Assembly: GCA_021772705.1 (NCBI GenBank)
Contig: JAJFLN010000464.1
Location: 1 to 11,123 of the forward strand
Reading direction: 5' to 3'
Source of the DNA: Candidatus Cloacimonadota bacterium
Lineage (GTDB): Bacteria > Muiribacteriota > UBA6191 > JACPRK01
Length of the DNA stretch: 11,123 nt
Part shown: one piece after another, positions 1 through 6,703 of the stretch
Position numbering within the stretch: position 1 is the first letter of the stretch
Layout of the letters: every line of letters starts with the position of its first letter
Program-made: the position numbers and the translations under genes
Notes under the pieces: model-generated
Told to the model about the DNA's origin: nothing
Database searches by the model: none
Seen by the model: the letters and a program-made list of their open reading frames with translations, nothing else

Positions 1-1092
1 CGAGTCATCGGCATCCGGCGGGGATGGGCCGGGCTGGTGGACCTCGTTCCCGACAAGGATGCTGACAACAGCGGCCACTTTCAGGTCCTGACAGAAGATG
101 TGGTCAACCGGGCCGGACGGACGGGGGGCACCTTCCTTCACTCATCCCGGACCCGCCCCAGCCACTTGCCCCAGACCAACGTGCCGGAGCACCTCAGGGA
201 GGTCTACACCGACACGGTGAATGACGTCACACCCCACGTGCTGAAGAATTTGGAGTTCCTCGGTATCGAGTGCCTGATCCCCATCGGAGGCGACGACACC
301 CTCAGCTATGGCCAGAGACTCCACACGGAAGGTGTGAAGGTCGTGGCCATTCCCAAGACCATGGACAACGATGTACCCGGTACGGACTACTGCATCGGGT
401 TCTCCACCTGCGTGACCCGGACCATCGAGCTGACCCACAGGCTGCGCACCTGCGCCGGATCTCATGAGCGGTTCCTGGTCCTGGAGGTCTTCGGACGCTA
501 TGCCGGCTACTCTGCCTTGCTCCCCACCATGGCCGGGGCGGCCGATCGGTGCGTCATCCCCGAGTACCCCTTCGAGATCGAGCATCTGGCCGACCTGATG
601 AGTCACGACCGACGGAACAACCCGAGTAACTACTCCGTGGTGCTCGTGTCGGAGGGGGCCACACTGCATCACCAGGACGACATGACCTTTGAAGGGGGAG
701 AGACGGACCAGTACGGGCACAAGAAGCTCGGGGGCATCGGCGACATCATCGCCCGTGACCTGAAGAACCTGTCGCCCAAGTTCAACCAGGGGCGGCGCGT
801 GAACGTGGTCAACCAGCGCCTCGGATATCTGGTGAGATGCGGCGATCCCGACGCCATGGACTCCATCGTTCCCATGGCCTTCGGCAACCTCGCCCTGGAC
901 CTGGTCCTGAAGGGTTCGTCCGGGCGCCTGGTCAGCCTCCGCAACGGATGCTACGACAACGTCCCCATCGAGATCGTCACGGGGCGCAAGAAGGTGGTGG
1001 ACGTGAGCAAGTACTACAACACCGAGAGGCTGCGGCCCATCTACGAGTCCTTCCTGCGCCAGCCCCTCTTCATCATGACCAGCGACGTTTGA
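1..1092 (+). CDS. 6-phosphofructokinase, probably PPi-dependent type (5' end outside window)
   Basis: Phosphorylates fructose 6-phosphate to fructose 1,6-bisphosphate in cytoplasmic glycolysis. The reading frame is open from base 1 and starts with GIRRGWAGL, the PFK 'GIRRGxxGL' motif, so the true start lies upstream and the internal GTG at 37 is not the start. Other family motifs follow: GGDDT at codons 96-100, PKTMDND at codons 118-124 (catalytic Asp in TxDND), EVFGRYAGY near codon 163, VSEGA near codon 216 and LGYLVRCGDP near codon 274. Family knowledge: the Asp in GGDDT (Gly104 in E. coli PfkA) and the Lys in PKT (Gly124 in E. coli) mark pyrophosphate-dependent enzymes, and the Tyr replacing His249 agrees. 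I therefore infer PPi as phosphoryl donor, which would make the step reversible; donor use is not proven. The ATP-grasp gene follows after about 105 bp on the same strand. Confidence 0.92.
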   Translation, partial: RVIGIRRGWAGLVDLVPDKDADNSGHFQVLTEDVVNRAGRTGGTFLHSSRTRPSHLPQTNVPEHLREVYTDTVNDVTPHVLKNLEFLGIECLIPIGGDDTLSYGQRLHTEGVKVVAIPKTMDNDVPGTDYCIGFSTCVTRTIELTHRLRTCAGSHERFLVLEVFGRYAGYSALLPTMAGAADRCVIPEYPFEIEHLADLMSHDRRNNPSNYSVVLVSEGATLHHQDDMTFEGGETDQYGHKKLGGIGDIIARDLKNLSPKFNQGRRVNVVNQRLGYLVRCGDPDAMDSIVPMAFGNLALDLVLKGSSGRLVSLRNGCYDNVPIEIVTGRKKVVDVSKYYNTERLRPIYESFLRQPLFIMTSDV

Positions 1093-1187
1093 TTATCAGC
1101 CTTTCCCATGCAGGCCTCCCGGGCCCCGGCACATTCGGCCGCCGACTCGACGGCCAAGACCCAGAAAACCTGGACAGAAAAGACAAC

Positions 1188-1192
1188 GGAGG
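1188..1192 (+). promoter_or_regulatory. Shine-Dalgarno GGAGG selecting a TTG start
   Basis: GGAGG lies 5 bases before the TTG at 1198, which is in frame with the ATP-grasp protein. No comparable site precedes the upstream in-frame ATG at 1108. The stretch 1108-1197 encodes a low-complexity Ala/Thr/Lys-rich leader, while family-like sequence (KRIGLLPTF) begins directly after the TTG. This site decides the start. Confidence 0.7.
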
Positions 1193-1197
1193 ACACC

Positions 1198-2526
1198 TTG
1201 GTCACTAAACGAATCGGTCTACTACCCACATTCGAGGTGGGTATGCCCCGCACCCTGAAGAGCTTCATGGAGTTCCTGGATTTGAAGCTCAAGTACGAGG
1301 GCGAGACCTACGACTTCGAGGTCGACAGGGTGAAGGTCAAGCCCGTCAACATCCGGAAGAACATCAAGAAGGACTGGGACCTCTTCATCGATCGGACGAC
1401 CCACTGGCACAAGTTCATGCGAGCCTTCGTGCAGCACGCCATCTATGACGGCGTCTACGTTCTCAACCATCCGTCAACCTTCGCCGCCATCAACAAGCAC
1501 GCCTCCTTCGTATTCCTTTCCCGCCTGGGCTCCAAGGTCCCCGAGACCGTCATGATCCCCCAGCACACCTACATCGAGAACGAGGAGTACACGGCAGACC
1601 AGCTCCGGATTCATCCGGACATGACTCCCGAGAAGTTCGAGAAGCAGATGCAGAGCTGGCGCCATTATCGTGACAAGTCCTTGCCGGAAATGTTCGCCAA
1701 TCACAACGTCTACTTCGACTTCGACGCCATCCCGGAAGAGATTGGCGACTTTCCCTTCTACCTGAAGCCTGGCCAGGACGGCGGAGGAGGCTCGGGAGTC
1801 TCCCGTATCGAAAACTCCGCCGAGTTCCACGAGAAGTACGCCGAAGCCGAGGACCGGGTCATGCACGCCCAGAAGGCCGTGGACTTCGACGACTTCGTCC
1901 GCTGCATGGGCATCGGCCCCCAGGTCTGGCCCATGAAGTTCCTCCCCGAGGAGCCACTCCACCGCCACTACGCCGAGGAAGCGATCAAGCTCACAGCCAC
2001 GGAGCGGGCCCGGATCATCGGAGAAGTGAAGATCATCAACGCCGTCTTCCGCTGGGAGTACAACTCCTACGAAGCACTGCTGAAGGACGGCAACGTCCAT
2101 CCCATCGACTATGCCAATGCATGCCCCGACTCGGCCATCACCTCCCTGCACGTCCACTTTCCCTGGGTGATCAAGGCCTTGGTGAAATGGACCGTCTATT
2201 GCGTGGTGACAAACCGGCAAATGCGGTTCGACCTCAACCAGGCCGAGTTCCTGCAAATGCGCCTGGAAGAGAAGCCCGACGAAGCATTCGACCGGGCCCT
2301 GAAGCTCGCCAATGAGTACTTCGAGGAAGACCGGTTCAACGAGTTCGTCGACCAGCACCTCTCCCATCTCGACGAGGCCTTCGCCGAGTTCCACGGCAAG
2401 GGGCTCCTGGACCCCATCCTCGAAGCCGAGATCCGTATCAGCCGCTTCCCCGACTGGGAGCAGGCTGAACTCATCGATGAGTACAAGGACAAGCTGGCCC
2501 GATCCGTGGCCAACGGCATGTCTTGA
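1198..2526 (+). CDS. ATP-grasp domain protein, unknown substrate
   Basis: 442 residues from the TTG start. The C-terminal two thirds show an ATP-grasp pattern: PFYLKP at about 186-191 (Lys190 as likely nucleotide-binding Lys), a Gly-rich loop GGGGSGV at 195-201, then RWEYNSYE at 285-292 and HPIDYANACPD at 301-311, matching the acidic/Asn metal-binding region where family members carry E/N-x-N and D-x-N. The first ~120 residues would be the preceding Rossmann-like subdomain. ATP-grasp enzymes usually join a carboxylate to an amine or thiol through an acylphosphate; the substrate here cannot be told. There is no signal peptide or membrane segment, so it is cytoplasmic. The last ~80 residues are a charged helical tail (FEEDRFNEFVDQHLSHLDEAF). 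It lies downstream of the PFK gene on the same strand with a 105-bp gap, so co-transcription is possible. An ATG at 1108 would give 472 residues but is less likely. Confidence 0.78.
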   Translation: MVTKRIGLLPTFEVGMPRTLKSFMEFLDLKLKYEGETYDFEVDRVKVKPVNIRKNIKKDWDLFIDRTTHWHKFMRAFVQHAIYDGVYVLNHPSTFAAINKHASFVFLSRLGSKVPETVMIPQHTYIENEEYTADQLRIHPDMTPEKFEKQMQSWRHYRDKSLPEMFANHNVYFDFDAIPEEIGDFPFYLKPGQDGGGGSGVSRIENSAEFHEKYAEAEDRVMHAQKAVDFDDFVRCMGIGPQVWPMKFLPEEPLHRHYAEEAIKLTATERARIIGEVKIINAVFRWEYNSYEALLKDGNVHPIDYANACPDSAITSLHVHFPWVIKALVKWTVYCVVTNRQMRFDLNQAEFLQMRLEEKPDEAFDRALKLANEYFEEDRFNEFVDQHLSHLDEAFAEFHGKGLLDPILEAEIRISRFPDWEQAELIDEYKDKLARSVANGMS

Positions 2527-2534
2527 CGCACCGT

Positions 2535-2552
2535 TTTTGACGCGCGTCAAAA
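2535..2552. repeat. Perfect 18-bp palindrome
   Basis: TTTTGACGCGCGTCAAAA reads the same on both strands with no spacer. It sits 8 bases after the stop of the ATP-grasp gene, between two convergent genes. As a hairpin it would have a short CGCG loop and a 7-bp A/T-flanked stem. On the plus strand the T-run precedes the arm and does not follow it, so it is not a standard terminator by itself. A dimeric regulator site or part of a two-way transcription end are the options. Confidence 0.6.
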
Positions 2553-2553
2553 T

Positions 2554-2587
2554 GGAGCTCCTCCTCCTCGGACGGGGGAGGAGTTCC
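2554..2587 (-). terminator. Candidate terminator hairpin in the convergent gap
   Basis: A 14-bp stem with two G-T wobbles: arm GGAGCTCCTCCTCC at 2554-2567, six-base loop TCGGAC, arm GGGGGAGGAGTTCC at 2574-2587. Read on the minus strand the stem is followed by ATTTTGACG, a short T-run, and it lies just past the stop of the MaoC-TPR gene. On the plus strand no T-run follows. It may serve the minus gene, or both by structure alone. Confidence 0.5.
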
Positions 2588-2610
2588 TGCTTCGAGGGCG
2601 ACGCGCCGGT

Positions 2611-3429
2611 CTACTTCAGCTCGTCGGCGTACCGCCGCAGGGCCGGCTCGTAACCATCGAGATCGCTGTGATCCACCGCCAGCTCCAGCAGCTCACGGAC
2701 TGCCTCTGAGCCCCTCCCAGCCGAGTGGAGCGACAGCCCCAGAAATGCCTTGAGGGCGACGTTGTCAGGATACTGCTCCACTGCGGACTGCAGGATCGTC
2801 ACCGATTCCTCGCGGCGTCCCACGTTGCGAAGGGAGCTGCCCAGTCCCAGCATGGCTCCCATCCGGTCCGCCTTGCTCAGCCCCAGACGGAGAGCCTCTT
2901 CATAACAGGGAATGGCCTCTGCCTCCTCTCCCTTTCGATCGTGAGCAGAAGCCCGGCGATAGGCCTCGTCCCCCTCGAAACTGGCCAGACCGGACTTGCC
3001 GCTCCTGGAAGGAAGACCTCCGGGATAACCTTCGGTGGATCCTCGTAGGACCGGTCGCTTCTCATCGTTGAGCACCACGAAACGGACCTGAAGCAGGTTC
3101 GTCTCCACGTCGAAGGAGAGCACCTTCACCTCGGCGGTGATCCTGTCCCCGGGATAGACAGGAGACAGGAAGTAGAACTCCATTCGACGGGCCAGATAGT
3201 CAATCCGCCCGCCATACTCCGTCAGGAGAGCAGCCGTCAGCAAGCCCGGAGCGAAGACGCCCTTGAACCCCGCCTGGACAGCGAAGCCGGGGTCCGTGTG
3301 CCAGCGCCCTCTGTCCCGGGTAAGCTCCACGGCCAGACGCAAGTCATCCTCGGAGATCACCCGATCGATCCGCAGGGTGTCTCCGGCCTTGAACGTGGCT
3401 GGCTCCTTCATACTGGGGACATGATACAC
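2611..3429 (-). CDS. MaoC-like hot-dog hydratase domain fused to a C-terminal TPR domain
   Basis: 272 residues, probably cytoplasmic. Residues ~10-135 resemble MaoC-type (R)-specific hydratases/dehydratases: FKAGDTLRIDR, then an Asp39-x4-His44 pair (DRGRWH), spaced like the catalytic Asp and His of the hydratase motif (D-x-N-P-x-H), then GVFAPGLLTAALL and a strand region ending near PVLRGSTEGYP. The intervening Asn-Pro of the classical motif is replaced by Gly-Arg, so activity on enoyl-CoA is uncertain. Residues ~150-272 form helix pairs with TPR character (AEAIPCYEEALRLGL; GLGSSLRNVGRREESV; FLGLSLHSAGRGSEAV), resembling the TPR group 5 domain usually found as a small separate protein. The GTG at 3429 lacks a clear ribosome binding site; an ATG at 3411 is an alternative. 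In-frame sequence is open upstream to a TAG near 3469. The fusion order, hot-dog then TPR, is unusual. Function of the TPR part is unknown, probably protein contact. Confidence 0.78.
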   Translation of the reverse strand: MYHVPSMKEPATFKAGDTLRIDRVISEDDLRLAVELTRDRGRWHTDPGFAVQAGFKGVFAPGLLTAALLTEYGGRIDYLARRMEFYFLSPVYPGDRITAEVKVLSFDVETNLLQVRFVVLNDEKRPVLRGSTEGYPGGLPSRSGKSGLASFEGDEAYRRASAHDRKGEEAEAIPCYEEALRLGLSKADRMGAMLGLGSSLRNVGRREESVTILQSAVEQYPDNVALKAFLGLSLHSAGRGSEAVRELLELAVDHSDLDGYEPALRRYADELK

Positions 3430-3457
3430 GGCCCCCAGGTCTTCCGTCGCATGCTCC

Positions 3458-3655
3458 GTTCGTGGCCGCTACCTCTTCATCGATCACACTTGCCCTCTCG
3501 TAGGCCTCGCAGGCAGCCCGGTAGTTGCCCTGGTCCAGCGTCGGATGGTCCGGCTCGTGATGGTCCGGAGAGACCACCATCGGCACGGCGTGGCCCGGAA
3601 GCTCTTCAGCGCCGTGGAGGCCCACTGTCCCACGGGCCGGATCGGTCTCGGTCAC
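3458..3655 (-). pseudogene. TPR-like coding fragment
   Basis: A minus-strand frame from a GTG at 3655 has high third-position GC over ~66 codons and contains GNYRAACEAYERASVID, a good match to the second half of a TPR unit (G-x-Y-x2-A-x3-Y-x2-A). Before it is HAVPMVVSPDHHEPDHPTL, which I do not recognise. After about 3458 the frame loses character and runs into the MaoC gene in a different frame. It could be a remnant of a TPR gene, or the N-terminal part of the MaoC-TPR gene cut off by a frameshift. There is no clear ribosome binding site. Weak call. Confidence 0.3.
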
Positions 3656-3661
3656 GAAACA

Positions 3662-3669
3662 GGAAGGAG
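3662..3669 (+). promoter_or_regulatory. Strong Shine-Dalgarno for the GFA-type gene
   Basis: GGAAGGAG lies 6 bases before the ATG at 3676. It fixes that start, although the frame is open much further upstream. The presence of an intact ribosome binding site shows that the 5' end of this gene is undamaged. Confidence 0.65.
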
Positions 3670-3675
3670 TTCAAG

Positions 3676-3945
3676 ATGGTTCGGTTCACCGGTGGTTGCC
3701 TCTGCGGTCAGATCCGTTACACCCTGGCTGCCAGTCCAGAGTTTCCCCACTTCTGCACCTGTCACATGTGCCAGAAGTGGACCGGCGCTCCCGTGGTGGC
3801 CTGGGCAGATTTCCCCCTGGCATGGACCGATTGGCCGGGGTACCCTCTGCTGAAGGGCCAGACTCAACAGGGTGTCGCAATGCGGCAACAGCGATCCAGG
3901 GTGCCGCGGGGTGAAGATGAACCGACCAGCCGAGGCCAGCCGTGA
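3676..3945 (+). CDS. Truncated CENP-V/GFA-type zinc-binding protein
   Basis: 89 residues, versus roughly 120-160 usual for the family. The N-terminus is typical: GGCLCGQIRY (Cys8, Cys10) and FCTCHMCQKWTGAP (Cys27, Cys29, Cys32), two of the zinc-ligand clusters of the glutathione-dependent formaldehyde-activating enzyme (GFA)/CENP-V fold. Similarity ends near residue 56 (WPGYP); the third cluster (FCxxCG) is absent. A QCGN tetrapeptide appears about 40 bp on in another frame (near 3878), suggesting a frameshift followed by loss of the remainder. The 3' end overlaps the start of the SGNH gene by 29 bp. The product probably cannot fold normally. Members are small cytoplasmic zinc proteins, most of unknown substrate, so formaldehyde chemistry should not be assumed. 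Confidence 0.65.
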   Translation: MVRFTGGCLCGQIRYTLAASPEFPHFCTCHMCQKWTGAPVVAWADFPLAWTDWPGYPLLKGQTQQGVAMRQQRSRVPRGEDEPTSRGQP

Positions 3946-5239
3946 CCGGAGATGGAGATCGAAGGCGCTGCTCCTCATGTTCTCTCTGCTTCTCAGCTAT
4001 CTGTTGGCGGAGTTGATAGCCAGCCAGTTCTACTCCCCTGTCCGTCCCATCTCGGTGATCGAAGTGGCGAGGGAGAATCCGGACTACTTATTCAATCCCG
4101 AGGCTGTTCAGCCAGACAAAGTCTCCATCGAGTTCTCAGAGGTGCTGGACCATATGGAGGGACTGGAGCCGCCAGGCGGAGAGTCAGAAGGACGAATCCT
4201 GCGAATCACGGAGAACGGTGTCGAGCCCTTCTACGAACTGATTCCTGGTGCCAGCTCGGATGGAGATCCGGAGTGCCGCGGCGTGAACCAGGGGGGCTGC
4301 ATCCATGTCCTCGAGATGGGTTCCTGGCCCAGCCGTTTCGGCATCAGATCCAACGGCCCGGGCAGCATCAATCCGTCCCGAGTGAATGAGTCCGAGTTCT
4401 TCAGAATTGCCCTCGTGGGCGATTCGGTGGTGTACGGAGCCGAGGTCATGTGCCCCGAGACGATCCCCAGTAACCTGGAGAGAATCCTGAACAGGAACGG
4501 CAAGAAGTACATTGTCTACAACTTCGGGGTTGAAGGGTACGAGGCCTACGACTATGCCATGCAGATCAGGCGGCTCGTCCCCAGGGTCACTCCTGATCTC
4601 GTGATCGTCGGATTCGTCGTAAACGACGCTCTGATTTCCAGGGCACAGAAGAAGATGATCCTCCCCTTCCGGGATCACGACGGAGCCCTTCGGATCGTTC
4701 AGTCACAGAGAGTCCAGCCCTACCTCACTGTGTTCGACAGAATCCTGGGAGTCGAGACCAACCGGAACTGGCTCGAGAGTGACTGGAAGCTGTTCGCCCT
4801 GACGAACGACGCCCTGGCCCGTGTCATCCAGCCCTACTTTCCGGCCAGCATCGGGACCCTTCCCAGGGAGAACACCTTGTTGCACAGCGCGATCAAGGAG
4901 ATCAAGACGCTCTGCGATGCCATGGAGGCGCCTCTGTTCGCCGTGTGCATCCCCCCCCTGACCTGGGGAATGGACAGGAGTCAAATTCCCCTCGATCTTC
5001 TCGAATTCGACGATGTGTCGAGAGAGTGGGCAGGCCTCTACGAGGAACTGGGAATCGCCTCCCTTTCCCCGCTGGACAGCAGCGATTTCATCGAGAACGA
5101 TCCGGCATCGTTCAGACTTCCCAAGCCACCTGGGGAGATCGACTTCATCCATTACAACGGCAAGGGATGTTCCGCCCTGGCCGCCGAGATCGCCGACGCT
5201 CTCGCGAAACAGGGTCTCTTGCAGCCCGATGGAAAGTGA
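3917..5239 (+). CDS. Membrane-anchored SGNH/GDSL-type hydrolase or O-acyltransferase-like protein
   Basis: 440 residues. A positively charged N-terminus (RDRRWRSK) and a hydrophobic segment at ~17-37 form a signal anchor, so the catalytic domain should face the periplasm. SGNH blocks are visible: VGDSVVYG (Ser170, block I), NFGVEGY (Gly204, block II), FVVNDA (Asn236, block III) and DFIHYNGKG (Asp409 and His412, block V). The domain is split by a long region at ~245-330. Such anchored SGNH proteins often remove or transfer acyl groups on cell-surface polysaccharide; the substrate here is unknown. The start is the ATG at 3917, preceded by GGGGTGAAG; a GTG at 3911 is possible and an upstream GTG at 3872 would add residues from the broken GFA gene. 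It is convergent with a second SGNH gene 77 bp downstream. Confidence 0.82.
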   Translation: MNRPAEASRDRRWRSKALLLMFSLLLSYLLAELIASQFYSPVRPISVIEVARENPDYLFNPEAVQPDKVSIEFSEVLDHMEGLEPPGGESEGRILRITENGVEPFYELIPGASSDGDPECRGVNQGGCIHVLEMGSWPSRFGIRSNGPGSINPSRVNESEFFRIALVGDSVVYGAEVMCPETIPSNLERILNRNGKKYIVYNFGVEGYEAYDYAMQIRRLVPRVTPDLVIVGFVVNDALISRAQKKMILPFRDHDGALRIVQSQRVQPYLTVFDRILGVETNRNWLESDWKLFALTNDALARVIQPYFPASIGTLPRENTLLHSAIKEIKTLCDAMEAPLFAVCIPPLTWGMDRSQIPLDLLEFDDVSREWAGLYEELGIASLSPLDSSDFIENDPASFRLPKPPGEIDFIHYNGKGCSALAAEIADALAKQGLLQPDGK

Positions 5240-5295
5240 GACCTGGGGCACCCCATCCGGATTTGACAGGGGACAGATGGCTGCCATCAAGGACT

Positions 5296-5323
5296 GCCCT
5301 GGCGGACCCGGGTCGCTCAGGGC
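5296..5323. terminator. Weak hairpin between convergent SGNH genes
   Basis: A 28-base imperfect inverted repeat: GCCCTGG at 5296-5302 pairs with CTCAGGGC-side bases to 5323, then a 2x2 internal mismatch, then GACC/GGTC around the centre CCGG. It overlaps the stop codon of the minus-strand SGNH gene and lies 57 bp after the plus-strand stop. Neither strand has a following T-run, so termination is only a possibility. Confidence 0.25.
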
Positions 5324-6600
5324 CGCTTCGCTCTCCTGAGCAGACCACTGGACAGCAGTTCCCGGGCCAGAGTCCCGGCGAAAAGATCCTGACCTGGATC
5401 GGTGAAGTGGCAGTTGTCGATGAAGAACCCCGCCGTGGTGGCCCAGCCCCGTTTGCGAGCCGCCTCGTCTGCGGCGACGGACACATCGACAATCGGAATC
5501 TTGAACTCCCTCGCCAGCCGTCTGCCCACTTGCTGCAGCGCAGAAGTGTCCCGCGTCGGGAATCGGTCCAGGTCTCTTGCCTCGGAATAGAGCCCCCGTG
5601 CCAGGGTCTCATTGCCTGTAATCTCGGCTTCAATGGCTTCAACGAACCGTTGCCGGGCCGAGCTGGGCGCGCGTCTCTGAATCTCCCTCATGCTCGTCAG
5701 CGCCGCCGAGGAGTCACCGCTTCTCAGCTGTCTCAGAACCTTCTCGTAGAGCCTGTCCATGTCGACGGTCAGCTCCTCTTCCGGACGGCTGAAGAACTCG
5801 GGGGGAAAGCGCGGATTCGAGGGGAGGATAACCATGCAGGCGCCGATGCCCCCCTTCCGCGCATCAGCGAGAATCTCGGTCAGCAGCAGCCGGTAACGGT
5901 CCAGGTACGGCAGAGGATCTGGAACGACCATGCCGGCCCGAGGCGGGCCCTTCCACTTCTGAAGAACCGTCTCTGGATCGTCGCTCACTCGGATCTCCGG
6001 GGGCTGGCGGCGTATCAAGCGATGAACGCCTCCCTCGATCAGTCTGCAGAGGCGACTCCTCCGGATCACGGCCCGCAGAGATGCCATCCGGGAGCCCAGG
6101 CCATCAGGCATCAACTCCAGGAACTCGTTGTGTCCCAGGGCAAGTACTGCCACATCAAACTCTAACCACCGCCTGAACTCCCGCCAGACCCGGACGACAT
6201 GGACCGACGAAAACCCGAGTCCCGCAGCCACAATCACCTCTGGTTCTCCTGGCAGCTCCTGGGACTCACCGAGCCTCGCCAGCAGGACATCCTCCGCAAG
6301 CCCGTGGGCCACGGAACCGCCGAACACCACAACTCGCAGCCGGCCCGCAGCCGGTCTGGGCGTCAGGTGCTGATCCCGCATCACGGCCCTCAGTTTCGGG
6401 GCGATCCTGTACCCGTCCCCCTCCTTCTCCAGAACGGTTCCCAGAGCGTCCAGGTCCCATGGGGTCGCGAACAGCACCCGCCCCTGCAGTGACTCCAGGG
6501 TGTACAGGCCGCCTTCCAGGATCAACAGGAACGCCAGGGCCGTCACGAATCCGAAGACCGCTTTTCTGACTCCTCTGGGCCGGCTGTTCGACATGGTCAA
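5317..6600 (-). CDS. Membrane-anchored SGNH-family protein with TPR-like insert
   Basis: 427 residues from a TTG at 6600, placed 6 bases after GGAGG; the ATG at 6594 is 12 bases away and less favoured. A basic N-terminus followed by a hydrophobic stretch at ~14-34 gives a signal anchor. SGNH blocks: VVFGGSVAHG (Ser96, block I), AAGLGFSS (block II), LALGHNEFLE (Asn158, block III) and FIDNCHFTD (Asp395 and His398, block V). Between blocks III and V, residues ~282-345 form helix pairs with TPR spacing (LRSGDSSAALTSMREIQR; GNETLARGLYSEARDLD). It is quite different in sequence from the convergent SGNH protein, so the two are not a recent duplication. An envelope esterase or acyl-transfer role is inferred from anchoring and family; the substrate is unknown. 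Confidence 0.8.
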   Translation of the reverse strand: MTMSNSRPRGVRKAVFGFVTALAFLLILEGGLYTLESLQGRVLFATPWDLDALGTVLEKEGDGYRIAPKLRAVMRDQHLTPRPAAGRLRVVVFGGSVAHGLAEDVLLARLGESQELPGEPEVIVAAGLGFSSVHVVRVWREFRRWLEFDVAVLALGHNEFLELMPDGLGSRMASLRAVIRRSRLCRLIEGGVHRLIRRQPPEIRVSDDPETVLQKWKGPPRAGMVVPDPLPYLDRYRLLLTEILADARKGGIGACMVILPSNPRFPPEFFSRPEEELTVDMDRLYEKVLRQLRSGDSSAALTSMREIQRRAPSSARQRFVEAIEAEITGNETLARGLYSEARDLDRFPTRDTSALQQVGRRLAREFKIPIVDVSVAADEAARKRGWATTAGFFIDNCHFTDPGQDLFAGTLARELLSSGLLRRAKRP

Positions 6601-6703
6601 TCGGGGCCTCCGGACGAACCCGATTCGGGAGTCTGGCAGTCCAGGACCGCGTGGTCAGACAATACCACCCATGCCGGGGGAACGGGCCGATCCCGGAAGT
6701 CCC
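6601..6703. other. Intergenic stretch upstream of the minus-strand SGNH gene
   Basis: No gene seen. Its only clear signal is the minus-strand ribosome binding site GGAGG near 6607-6611. Two small inverted repeats occur: CCCGATTCGGG at 6619-6629 and GTGGT/ACCAC arms at 6651-6655 and 6664-6668. The only -10-like match on the minus strand (TATTGT) lies in the loop of the second repeat and has no convincing -35. I call no promoter. Confidence 0.3.

Noticed and set aside
37..39. GTG at 37 as start of the phosphofructokinase
   Set aside because: The frame is open to base 1 and encodes the conserved GIRRGWAGL motif before this codon, so the gene begins outside the window.
1108..1197. ATG at 1108 as start of the ATP-grasp protein
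   Set aside because: No ribosome binding site, and the 30 extra residues are low-complexity. The TTG at 1198 has GGAGG at ideal spacing.
1093..1197. Promoter or terminator between PFK and the ATP-grasp gene
   Set aside because: A TTGATT near the PFK stop and a small CCAG/CTGG stem exist, but no paired -10 or T-run supports either.
1474..2550. A 358-codon open frame on the minus strand opposite the ATP-grasp gene
   Set aside because: Its translation is Val/Leu/Gly/Asp-rich with no domain pattern, while the plus strand has clear ATP-grasp motifs. Long antisense frames are expected opposite GC-rich genes.
4945..6165. A 406-codon plus-strand open frame spanning parts of both SGNH genes
   Set aside because: It crosses the 3' ends of two genes with visible catalytic motifs in other frames and has Arg/Gln/Pro-rich composition typical of a shadow frame.
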